NCBI GenBank assembly: GCA_964414265.1
Contig: CAYPVT010000011.1
Span: 1 to 22,090, forward strand
DNA from: VMEP01 sp964414265
Lineage (GTDB): Bacteria > Patescibacteriota > Minisyncoccia > Phycocordibacterales > VMEP01
Reading direction: 5' to 3'
DNA: 22,090 bases
Both the position numbers and the translations under genes were made by a program. The notes beneath the pieces are model-generated. The model was not told where the DNA came from. It saw only the letters and a list, made by a program, of their open reading frames with translations, and made no database searches. Position 1 is the stretch's first letter. Each line of letters opens with the position of its first letter. Positions 15,692 to 21,624 of the stretch are shown here, piece by piece.

Positions 15692-16243
15692 CTAGATATG
15701 GGCTTTCGTAATCGCCGCCGAGACGGTCTTCCGGATGTTTTCGTAGATAGGAAAGTCAGGGTGTATCGCCGCTTTGAAATTGCGCTCGATTACATCAAGC
15801 CCAGGGAAGCCCTTTTCCCCACCGATCACAATCCGAAGAAAATGGTTGTGCATCAGTTGCCCGCGCCATTCGCCAAGTTCTCCGCGGGTATCTGTTGCGT
15901 ACGGCAGGCCATCATTGCGTGGGTGCACCCTGCTTTCTTCGGGGAGCCAAAAAATGATGCACCCGTGCGTTCCTGCAAGGTGGAGATAGTGCCTTTCCCA
16001 ATCAAGCTGGTGTTCGTAGACATCAATTTTCCCCGATGCCTTGAAGTTTCGCGGGTAATGGGATTGCCCGTAGCGACACGGGATAGCTATAAGGAAGTCA
16101 TGTTCGTCGAGCTGACGCTTAATCTCGAAACACATTTCTTGTTGCCAGTCACCACCGCCCTGGACCGGGCCTGCGAGGAAAAAGACGGGGGGATTCCCAT
16201 AGTCGAAAGGCCTCACATGTTCCTTGGGTAGGATAATTTTCAC
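15692..16243 (-). CDS. Nucleoside 2-deoxyribosyltransferase-like protein
   Basis: 183 residues from a GTG start with a strong AAGGAG six bases upstream. The N-terminal strand and loop V-F-F-L-A-G-P-V-Q-G-G-G-D-W-Q-Q-E (about 20-36), the middle Q-L-D-W-E-R-H-Y-L-H-L-A and C-I-I-F-W-L-P-E-E-S (about 79-104), and T-R-G-E-L-G-E-W (about 119-126) follow the nucleoside 2-deoxyribosyltransferase-like pattern (NDT superfamily, PF15891 type) in order. NDT enzymes swap or cleave nucleobases on deoxyribose in salvage. Glu122 could be the active-site acid, an inference. Two hand-counted 60-base lines give about 52% G+C, well above the neighbours. It has its own promoter, Shine-Dalgarno and terminators on both sides, so it looks like an acquired single-gene unit. 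Confidence 0.8.
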   Translation of the reverse strand: MKIILPKEHVRPFDYGNPPVFFLAGPVQGGGDWQQEMCFEIKRQLDEHDFLIAIPCRYGQSHYPRNFKASGKIDVYEHQLDWERHYLHLAGTHGCIIFWLPEESRVHPRNDGLPYATDTRGELGEWRGQLMHNHFLRIVIGGEKGFPGLDVIERNFKAAIHPDFPIYENIRKTVSAAITKAHI

Positions 16244-16276
16244 GAGGTACTCCTTTTTTAAGGTTGATCTTATTTC

Positions 16277-16305
16277 AAGCTACATCAAATTAATTTGTCA
16301 TGCAA
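16277..16305 (-). promoter_or_regulatory. Promoter of the deoxyribosyltransferase-like gene
   Basis: On the minus strand TTGCAT (16305-16300), a 17-base spacer and TAGCTT (16282-16277). The -10 ends 33 bases before the GTG, leaving room for a leader with AAGGAG. The same TTGCAT -35 is seen at rpmB and rpsL. Confidence 0.5.
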
Positions 16306-16308
16306 GAT

Positions 16309-16332
16309 AAAACCCGCCGAGTGGCGGGTTTT
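16309..16332 (-). terminator. rpmB terminator
   Basis: AAAACCCGCC (16309-16318) and GGCGGGTTTT (16323-16332) form a perfect 10-base stem with a 4-base loop just after the rpmB stop. It separates rpmB from the next minus-strand gene. Confidence 0.88.
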
Positions 16333-16334
16333 GT

Positions 16335-16544
16335 TTATTTTACAGAAGGGTGAAGTAGGTGTTTGCCTGCTTTCATACAGCGGGTACATATTTTTTGGCG
16401 TTTTCCGTCGGTCATTTTTGCCCATTGCAAATTAACCTGGAGTCTAACTTTTCCAGTTGGGTTGAATTTAGTAGCACGAATACGGTTGGAATATCCGCCA
16501 CCTACTAGACTCCCTCTCTCACAAATTGGACAAATTTTCGCCAT
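16335..16544 (-). CDS. rpmB: 50S ribosomal protein L28
   Basis: The 69-residue small basic ribosomal protein starts M-A-K-I-C-P-I-C-E-R-G-S-L-V-G-G-G-Y-S-N, the L28 opening. It then has F-N-P-T-G-K-V-R-L-Q-V-N-L-Q and G-K-R-Q-K-I-C-T-R-C-M-K-A-G. The two Cys-x-x-Cys pairs (CPIC and CTRC) make it the zinc-ribbon form of L28. It is a single-gene unit with its own promoter and terminator, not paired with rpmG as in many bacteria. No Shine-Dalgarno precedes the ATG. L28 binds 23S rRNA in the large subunit. Confidence 0.92.
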   Translation of the reverse strand: MAKICPICERGSLVGGGYSNRIRATKFNPTGKVRLQVNLQWAKMTDGKRQKICTRCMKAGKHLLHPSVK

Positions 16545-16559
16545 GGATTTAGTCGCCGT

Positions 16560-16588
16560 ATGCTATCATGTGCTTCATATATATGCAA
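16560..16588 (-). promoter_or_regulatory. rpmB promoter
   Basis: On the minus strand TTGCAT (16588-16583), a 17-base spacer and TAGCAT (16565-16560). The -10 ends 15 bases before the ATG, giving a leader of about 8 bases. Confidence 0.55.
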
Positions 16589-16776
16589 TCCCATTAGAAA
16601 TTGTGCCTGCATATGATATGGGTGGTTAAAGGTATAATGGGCGGGATTTATCCCGTTAGAAATCAAGGTGTTATGTTTATGGCACGGTTGTAAAATTTAG
16701 AGAAAAAATGAAAAAACAGAGATTTATAAGTAAGTTAAACAATGGAAGTGTCTTCACTTCTAATTTCTAACGGGAT
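16588..16776. repeat. Three copies of ATCCCRTTAGAAAT before the metalloprotease gene
   Basis: ATCCCATTAGAAAT lies at 16588-16601 and ATCCCGTTAGAAAT at 16650-16663. The exact reverse complement of the second is at 16763-16776, overlapping the possible ATG at 16775. Copies two and three could pair in the mRNA, closing a 99-base loop over the leader. A TATAAT at 16633-16638 just upstream is a plausible -10. A 20-codon ORF (16708-16770) ends 4 bases before the ATG at 16775. Confidence 0.45.
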
Positions 16777-17395
16777 GCAAGAAATCGACTTCATTTTCAC
16801 AATTGCCGCCCTAATCATGTCTGTAGTTGTTCATGAGGTTTCTCACGGGTATGTCGCCGATATTTTAGGCGACCCAACAGCGCGTTTTTCGGGACGACTA
16901 AACCTTAATCCACTAAAACACCTTGATCCGATAGGGTCTTTTCTTGTTCCAGTACTCTCCTATTTTTCTGCTGGATTTCTTTTTGGTTGGGCAAAACCGG
17001 TTCCATATAATCCATACAACCTAAAAAACCAAAGATGGGGCGAACTTATGGTTTCAGCAGCCGGCCCACTTTCAAACTTTTTGATTGCAATTGTCTTTGG
17101 TTTAATTATTCGTTTCTCTTCTAATCTTGGAATAGAGAGCGCAGCTTTCCTTTCACTTTCAGCTTCAATTGTATTTCTTAATATTATTTTAGGTGTTTTC
17201 AATTTAGTGCCGATTCCACCACTCGACGGCTCGAAGGTTCTTTTTTCCCTCTTACCTTTAAAATTTAGATATATACAAGATATCCTAGAGCGTTATTGGC
17301 CAATCGCCCTTATAATTTTCATCTTTTTCCTTTGGCAGTTTATTGCGCCAATTGCTCTCTTTTTGTTCATACTTATAACCGGCGGAACGCTTTAG
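16742..17395 (+). CDS. Site-2-protease-type zinc metalloprotease (peptidase M50)
   Basis: 217 residues from ATG 16742, or 206 from ATG 16775, which fits the usual short N-terminus better. It is an integral membrane protease of the S2P/M50B group: the zinc motif H-E-V-S-H at about 31-35 lies in the first membrane helix, and the third ligand is the Asp of N-L-V-P-I-P-P-L-D-G-S near 155-165. Between them come L-G-D-P-T-A-R-F-S-G-R-L-N-L-N-P and H-L-D-P-I-G-S-F-L-V-P, both typical of compact M50 proteins, and G-W-A-K-P-V-P-Y-N. There is no PDZ domain. Such enzymes cut membrane-embedded substrates, often anti-sigma factors; the target here is unknown. The repeats upstream suggest control of translation. 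Repeat copy B follows the stop. Confidence 0.9.
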   Translation: MEVSSLLISNGMQEIDFIFTIAALIMSVVVHEVSHGYVADILGDPTARFSGRLNLNPLKHLDPIGSFLVPVLSYFSAGFLFGWAKPVPYNPYNLKNQRWGELMVSAAGPLSNFLIAIVFGLIIRFSSNLGIESAAFLSLSASIVFLNIILGVFNLVPIPPLDGSKVLFSLLPLKFRYIQDILERYWPIALIIFIFFLWQFIAPIALFLFILITGGTL

Positions 17396-17431
17396 TTTTT
17401 CTGTTTGGTTTTTCTTAAAAATCTAGACTTT

Positions 17432-17511
17432 TTCTTTTGAAAAACATTACGGAGTCTGGCGAGGCGAGTATAGAAAAATTTAGCAAAATTTTATCGTGTT
17501 TTTCAAAAGAA
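17432..17511 (+). repeat. Structured intergenic repeat, copy B
   Basis: Perfect 15-base terminal inverted repeats TTCTTTTGAAAAACA (17432-17446) and TGTTTTTCAAAAGAA (17497-17511). Hairpin 1: TAC (17448-17450) with GTA (17468-17470), internal loop GGA/GA, then GTCT (17454-17457) with AGGC (17462-17465) around GGCG. Hairpin 2: AAAATTT (17475-17481) with AAATTTT (17486-17492) around AGCA. It has the same plan and loops as copy A at 11729-11820, but different stem bases. Confidence 0.72.
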
Positions 17512-17585
17512 CAAAGTGAAAATAGGGAATTTACCAAAAATCGTTACTTGTAATGAAGCACTTGGTAAGCGCCGTAGGCTGGGGC

Positions 17586-17640
17586 TTGCATTAAATTCAG
17601 TTGAATAGTAGTATTTCCCCACAAGCCTCATTGAGGCAGT
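17586..17640 (+). promoter_or_regulatory. rpsL promoter and leader hairpin
   Basis: TTGCAT (17586-17591), a 17-base spacer and TAGTAT (17609-17614) form a good promoter. In the short leader GCCTC (17625-17629) and GAGGC (17633-17637) make a hairpin around ATT, followed by a T-rich stretch up to the rpsL ATG at 17652. This could be a weak attenuator or a binding site for S7 or S12, but I cannot tell which. Confidence 0.5.
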
Positions 17641-17651
17641 TTAATTTTTTC

Positions 17652-18077
17652 ATGCCCACAATTAATCAACTTTCCAAAAAAGGAAGAAAGAAAATAATCC
17701 GCAAACCAAAAGCGGTGGCTTTACTCAAGGGTTTCAATTCCATTCAGAATAGACCTATTTTCTATAACTCTCCTTTTAAGCGTGGTGTTTGTACAAAAGT
17801 TACAACTACAACCCCTAAGAAACCAAACTCAGCTCTTCGTAAAATCGCCCGTGTTCGCCTTTCAAACGGAATGGAAGTGACAGCCTACATCCCTGGCATT
17901 AAGCACAACTTACAAGAACACGCAGTTGTCGTTCTTCGTGGTGGACGTGTCAAAGACCTAACTGGAGTTCGTTACCACATCGTTCGTGGTGTGCTTGATA
18001 CGACAGGGGTTGAGAACCGCAAGCAAAGCAGAAGTCTTTATGGTGCTAAAAAAGCAAAAGTTGGCGCAAAAAAATAA
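17652..18077 (+). CDS. rpsL: 30S ribosomal protein S12
   Basis: 141 residues from ATG 17652; an upstream in-frame start would add residues unlike S12. The protein opens M-P-T-I-N-Q-L and has the decoding-site block K-V-T-T-T-T-P-K-K-P-N-S-A-L-R-K and H-N-L-Q-E-H. It is longer than the usual 123-137 residues through an insert of roughly 13-19 residues at about 23-41 (A-L-L-K-G-F-N-S-I-Q-N-R-P-I-F-Y-N-S). The loop normally G-R-V-K-D-L-P-G-V-R-Y-H reads K-D-L-T-G-V-R-Y-H: Thr104 replaces the proline at E. coli position 90/91, a known site of streptomycin-dependence mutations. Asp102, the methylthiolation site, is kept. It leads the str operon and is followed 6 bases later by rpsG. Confidence 0.97.
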   Translation: MPTINQLSKKGRKKIIRKPKAVALLKGFNSIQNRPIFYNSPFKRGVCTKVTTTTPKKPNSALRKIARVRLSNGMEVTAYIPGIKHNLQEHAVVVLRGGRVKDLTGVRYHIVRGVLDTTGVENRKQSRSLYGAKKAKVGAKK

Positions 18078-18083
18078 TTTAAT

Positions 18084-18554
18084 ATGAGAAAAAAAGTAAA
18101 AAATCGAAATATCCCTGGTCCAGACCTACAATATAATTCTCCTAAGGTGGAGAAGTTTATAAATTATGTTATGGGAAGTGGAAAGAAAAACACTGCCAGA
18201 AAAATAGTTTACGGAGCTTTCGATATTATTAAGGAAAAGACAAAGAATCCTAATCCGCTTGAGATTTTTGATCTAGCTCTCAAGAACGCGAGCCCAGTGA
18301 TGGAAGTTCGTTCGCGCCGAATCGGTGGGGCAAATTATCAGGTTCCTCGTGAAGTTCGCCCAGAAAGACGCATGATGCTCGCATATCGTTGGATGATTGA
18401 CGCGGCAAAATCAGGAAAAGGACGCCCAATGCACGAAAAACTAGCCGATGAATTAATTGGAGCAAGTAAAAACGAAGGAATCGCTATTAAAAAAAGAGAC
18501 GATACCCACAAAATGGCAGAAGCCAACAAGGCATTTGCCCACTTCACTTGGTAG
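18084..18554 (+). CDS. rpsG: 30S ribosomal protein S7
   Basis: 156 residues, the normal S7 length. It binds the 3' major domain of 16S rRNA and starts assembly of the 30S head. It shows the typical M-G-x-G-K-K-N-T-A-R-K-I-V-Y-G-A-F, then N-A-S-P-V-M-E-V-R-S-R-R-I-G-G-A-N-Y-Q-V-P and E-V-R-P-E-R-R-M-M-L-A-Y-R-W. The end, H-K-M-A-E-A-N-K-A-F-A-H-F-T-W, is the usual S7 C-terminus. A terminator follows the stop, so in this genome the str operon is cut between rpsG and fusA by another gene. Confidence 0.97.
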   Translation: MRKKVKNRNIPGPDLQYNSPKVEKFINYVMGSGKKNTARKIVYGAFDIIKEKTKNPNPLEIFDLALKNASPVMEVRSRRIGGANYQVPREVRPERRMMLAYRWMIDAAKSGKGRPMHEKLADELIGASKNEGIAIKKRDDTHKMAEANKAFAHFTW

Positions 18555-18571
18555 AGAAAGAAAAACAAAAG

Positions 18572-18590
18572 ACCCGCGAAAGCGGGTTTT
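18572..18590 (+). terminator. rpsL-rpsG terminator
   Basis: ACCCGC (18572-18577) pairs with GCGGGT (18582-18587) around a GAAA tetraloop and is followed by a T run. Confidence 0.85.
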
Positions 18591-18593
18591 TGT

Positions 18594-18622
18594 TTGACAT
18601 ATTCTATTAATTAATGTATTGT
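18594..18622 (+). promoter_or_regulatory. Two-box promoter of the small high-GC gene
   Basis: Perfect TTGACA (18594-18599), a 17-base spacer and TATTGT (18617-18622). It gives a leader of about 38 bases with GGGAG before the ATG at 18667. It is the strongest -35 box in the window together with that at 21983-21988. Confidence 0.75.
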
Positions 18623-18666
18623 GCGACAAGTTATCGTGGTCTAATCAAACAAACGGGAGATATATC

Positions 18667-18861
18667 ATGGGAGACAGAGCTTTGTTGAGGAAAATACCGC
18701 AAGAAATCCAAAAGCGGTATAACATTGGGCCGGAGGTCGAGGTGGTCGTGAGCGGCGAAAGCATGGGAGGCAACTTCTCCTTCGAAAACCTCAATGGCCA
18801 GACCGTGGGTATCGACGCGGTGGAGCTGTCTGGCACCGGAATCACAATTCAGTTCCTGTAG
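18667..18861 (+). CDS. Small hypothetical protein, high-GC single gene
   Basis: 64 residues from ATG 18667, with GGGAG 8-12 bases upstream. I do not recognise a family. The sequence begins M-G-D-R-A-L-L-R-K-I-P-Q-E-I-Q-K-R-Y with a likely helix. Alternating strands follow (E-V-E-V-V-V-S-G, N-F-S-F-E-N-L, T-V-G-I-D-A-V-E-L, I-T-I-Q-F), so it may be a small alpha-beta protein. There is no cysteine, signal or membrane helix. Two hand-counted 60-base lines give about 61% G+C, far above rpsL, rpsG and fusA. It has its own two-box promoter, strong Shine-Dalgarno and a terminator on each side, and sits between rpsG and fusA. This suggests an acquired single-gene unit. The antisense ORF over it is not favoured because of these signals. 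Confidence 0.7.
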   Translation: MGDRALLRKIPQEIQKRYNIGPEVEVVVSGESMGGNFSFENLNGQTVGIDAVELSGTGITIQFL

Positions 18862-18885
18862 TCGTTTCGCGTTATTATGCTTTAA

Positions 18886-18916
18886 CACCCCGCAATGTGC
18901 GGGGTGAGTTGTTTTT
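18886..18916 (+). terminator. Terminator of the small high-GC gene
   Basis: CACCCCGCA (18886-18894) and TGCGGGGTG (18898-18906) form a perfect 9-base stem with a 3-base loop, then AGTTG and five T. Confidence 0.85.
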
Positions 18917-19097
18917 AGGTTGTTAATTTAATCAAAATGTGTAAATATGTCGCTTATTGCCGTTAAGGGCTTTTATTTCGACAAGCGAGGAGCGCGTGGA
19001 AAATTCTTATTTTGTACAGCGTCCGAGTGAAGGCGAAGCAAAGTGGTTTAAAACACTTTATTTTTTTGTATTTAACTTTAATAAATAATTAATTTTT
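18917..19097 (+). other. Leader region upstream of the duplicated fusA start
   Basis: No gene is seen. TCGCTT and AAGCGA (about 18950-18988) could pair around a small GCC/GGC hairpin. AAAGTG (19040-19045) and CACTTT (19054-19059) form a 6-base stem followed by seven T (19061-19067), a possible weak terminator or attenuator. The fusA promoter must lie in or near the AT-rich stretch 19061-19097, but I cannot pick out its boxes. Confidence 0.3.
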
Positions 19098-19235
19098 ATG
19101 AATCGCGATTACCCATTAGAAAAAACAAGAAACTTCCTAAACCGCGCCAAAGGCGCGGTCGGACGAACATTTGCAGGAGCAAATGTTTTAGTCGGAATTA
19201 TTAAAATCGGATTTGGCACCAAATTATATGAATAG
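19098..19235 (+). CDS. 45-codon upstream ORF repeating the EF-G N-terminus
   Basis: Its first 13 residues (MNRDYPLEKTRNF) are identical to those of EF-G. The two DNA copies differ at 5 of 39 bases, all synonymous. Nineteen codons follow (19137-19193) that hold two perfect hairpins: ACCGCGCC/GGCGCGGT and AACATTTGC/GCAAATGTT. After that the reading continues G-I-I, as in EF-G, then diverges and ends at TAG 19233-19235. It overlaps the fusA ATG (19228) by 8 bases in another frame, a set-up for translational coupling. It may be a remnant of a duplicated fusA start, a leader peptide, or an allele with an inserted palindromic element. It may also not be translated. Confidence 0.4.
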   Translation: MNRDYPLEKTRNFLNRAKGAVGRTFAGANVLVGIIKIGFGTKLYE

Positions 19236-21542
19236 AGATTATCCACTAGAAAAAACAAGAAACTTTGGAATTATTGCCCACATCGATGCTGGTAAAACAA
19301 CNNNNNNNNNNNNNNNNNNNNNNNNNNNNNNNNNNNNNNNNNNNNNNNNNNNNNNNNNNNNNNNNNNNNNNNNNNNNNNNNNNNNNNNNNNNNNNNNNNN
19401 NTAGAAAAAACAAGAAACTTTGGAATTATTGCCCACATCGATGCTGGTAAAACAACCACGACTGAACGCGTGCTTTATTACACCGGAAAATCTCACAAGA
19501 TTGGTGAAGTTCACGAAGGCGATACTGTTATGGATTGGATGGAGCAAGAGCGTGAGCGCGGTATCACAATCACGTCTGCGGCCACAACTTGTTTTTGGGT
19601 TCCTACCTACGAAGGAGGTGATAAGGCAAAAGGATTTCGTTTTAATATTATTGACACACCTGGACACATTGATTTCACAGTTGAGGTGAAGCGTAGCTTA
19701 CGTGTTTTAGACGGCGCCGTTGTTGTTTTCGATGGTGTTGCTGGAGTTGAACCACAGTCAGAAACAAACTGGCGTTACGCCGATGAAGGACAAGTGCCAA
19801 GAGTTTGTTTTATAAACAAACTAGACCGTACCGGTGCATCTTTTGAAAAATCGTACCAATCAATATTAGACAGACTAAGTAAAAGCGCCATTCGCGTGCA
19901 GATTCCTATCGGAGAAGAAGAAAAACATGAAGGAGTTGTCGACCTTTTGAAAATGAAGGCATATCGATTTGAGGGGAACATGGGAGACGATGTTGTTGAG
20001 AGTGAAATTCCAGAAAACCTTAAGGCTGATGCAGAAAAATACAGAAACGAGCTCGTAGAAAAAATAGTTGAAAATGATGAGAAGTTTTTAGGGGAATATC
20101 TTGAAGGAAAAGAAATTTCAATCGAGGATTTGAAAAAAATAATGCGTAAGGCGGTTATTGGAAATAAAATTTTCCCAGTATATTGTGGTTCTGCGTTGAA
20201 AAATAAGGGAGTTCAGCTTGTTTTGGACGGCGTTGTTGAATACTTGCCAGCTCCAACAGACATTCTTCCAGCAAAAGGTATTGACCCAAGAACAGGGGCA
20301 GAGATTACACGCTCCGCTTCAGATGCGGAACCGTTTTCTGCGCTTGCTTTCAAACTTCAGACAGACCCATTCGTTGGTCAACTCACATTCTTCCGTGTTT
20401 ATTCTGGAACGGTTGAAGCTGGTTCGTATTTATACAACTCAACTAACGGAGAAAAAGAACGATTAGGTCGTATCTTGAGAATGCACGCCAATCAAAGAGA
20501 GGAAGTGAAGAAGGTTTTTGCCGGAGAAATTGCGGCAGCTGTTGGTTTAAAGAGCACAAGAACATCGGATACTCTTTGTGATGAAGCAAACCCTATTCTT
20601 TTGGAACGTATTGTGTTTGCTGAACCTGTTATTTCTCTTCGTATTGAACCAAAAACAAAAGCAGATCAAGAGAAAATGGGTATGGCGCTACACAAACTTG
20701 CCGATGAAGACCCAACGTTTAAAGTTTCAACTGACGCCGAGACCGGTGAAACAATTATCTCTGGTATGGGTGAGTTACACCTTGAAATTATTGTTGATCG
20801 CATGAAGCGCGAATTTTCTGTTGAAGCAAATGTTGGGAAACCACAGGTTGCCTACAAAGAAACAATCACTAAGGAGGCAGAGGTTGATAACAAATATATT
20901 CGCCAGACTGGTGGTCGTGGACAATATGGTCACGTTAAAATTAAAATCAAACCTCTTTCAAAAGAAGCGCCTGAAAACCTACCAAGAAATACAAAGCGTG
21001 AAAAAGGATTTGAATTCATCAACAATATTAAAGGAGGTGTTATCCCGCTTGAATATATTCCAGCGGTTGAAAAAGGTTTGCGTGAAGGTATGGATAGAGG
21101 TGTGCTTGCTGGATTTAAACTCGTTGATATTTCTGTTGACCTCTATGACGGTTCTTTCCACGAAGTCGACTCGTCTGAAATTGCCTTTAAGATAGCGGCA
21201 TCACAGGCTCTTCAAGAAGCAGCTCGCAGGGCCAGTCCTGTTATCCTTGAACCTATTATGAAAGTTGAAGTTGTTACCCCAGAAAAGTTCATGGGTGACA
21301 TCACTGGAAATCTTTCATCGAAACGAGCTCAAATCGAAGGTATGACCGACCGCGGAATGCTTAAGGTTATCTCGGCAAAAGTTCCATTGTCTGAAATGTT
21401 CGGATACATGACATCTCTACGTTCACTCACAGAAGGACGCGCCGGATTTACAATGGAGTTTGATCATTACGACACTGTGCCCGCAAACATTGCGAAAAGT
21501 ATTATTGAAACTCGCACAACTGGTAGCACTTCAACCGAATAA
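19228..21542 (+). CDS. fusA: Elongation factor G, interrupted by an assembly gap
   Basis: The translocation GTPase. As given, the frame is broken by 100 N and a repeated 55-base segment. Removing the 155 extra bases (one repeat plus the N) restores one frame of 719 residues, normal for EF-G. The G domain then reads A-H-I-D-A-G-K-T-T, R-G-I-T-I, D-T-P-G-H-I-D-F and I-N-K-L-D. Domain II follows (P-F-S-A-L-A-F-K-L-Q-T-D-P), domain IV has G-G-R-G-Q-Y-G-H-V, and the C-terminus has A-K-V-P-L-S-E-M-F-G-Y-M-T-S-L-R-S-L-T-E-G-R-A. I chose ATG 19228; a TTG 15 bases upstream would add only five residues. No Shine-Dalgarno is present. After the gap the frame is open without a break to 21542. Confidence 0.95.
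19247..19456 (+). other. Scaffold gap (100 N, 19302-19401) flanked by an exact 55-base repeat
   Basis: Bases 19247-19301 are identical to 19402-19456. The run of exactly 100 N is a conventional unknown-gap placeholder, and 55 is a common k-mer size in graph assemblers. The repeat is therefore almost certainly the same fusA segment written twice, not a real duplication. Confidence 0.93.
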
Positions 21543-21548
21543 AATAAT

Positions 21549-21567
21549 TACAAGGTTCGACCTTGTA
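21549..21567 (+). other. Hairpin directly after the fusA stop
   Basis: TACAAGGT and ACCTTGTA form a perfect 8-base stem with a 3-base loop. No T run follows, so it is more likely an mRNA 3'-end stabiliser than a terminator; the true terminator lies just downstream. Confidence 0.4.
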
Positions 21568-21579
21568 AGGTTGCATAAG

Positions 21580-21608
21580 AAAAGCGGACCGTGTGGTCCG
21601 CTTTTTGC
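21580..21608. terminator. fusA terminator, bidirectional
   Basis: AAAAGCGGACC (21580-21590) pairs perfectly with GGTCCGCTTTT (21595-21605) around GTGT, followed by T-rich sequence on the plus strand and a T-containing tract on the minus strand. It also serves the minus-strand gene ending at 21625. Confidence 0.88.
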
Positions 21609-21624
21609 TTTTTTTTGCTGGTAA

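Noticed and set aside
15674..16231. A 185-codon open frame on the plus strand, almost as long as the gene opposite
   Set aside because: It is antisense to the minus-strand gene, which matches the deoxyribosyltransferase-like pattern and has a strong Shine-Dalgarno, a promoter and terminators. The open frame is a side effect of its G+C-rich codons.
16545..16741. A tRNA or small RNA gene between rpmB and the metalloprotease gene
   Set aside because: No cloverleaf, T-loop motif or CCA end is visible. The inverted repeats there are explained by promoters and the 14-base repeat set.
18631..18888. An 85-codon minus-strand frame over the small high-GC gene
   Set aside because: The plus-strand frame has a two-box promoter, a Shine-Dalgarno and a correctly placed terminator; the minus frame has none.
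18948..19065. A third copy of the structured intergenic repeat
   Set aside because: A GAGTGAAGGCGAAGC stretch looks similar to part of copies A and B, but the terminal inverted repeats and the two hairpins with GGCG and AGCA loops could not be found.
19247..19456. A true tandem duplication of 55 bases within fusA
   Set aside because: The copies are exact, flank exactly 100 N, and collapsing them restores the EF-G frame. An assembly overlap explains this fully.
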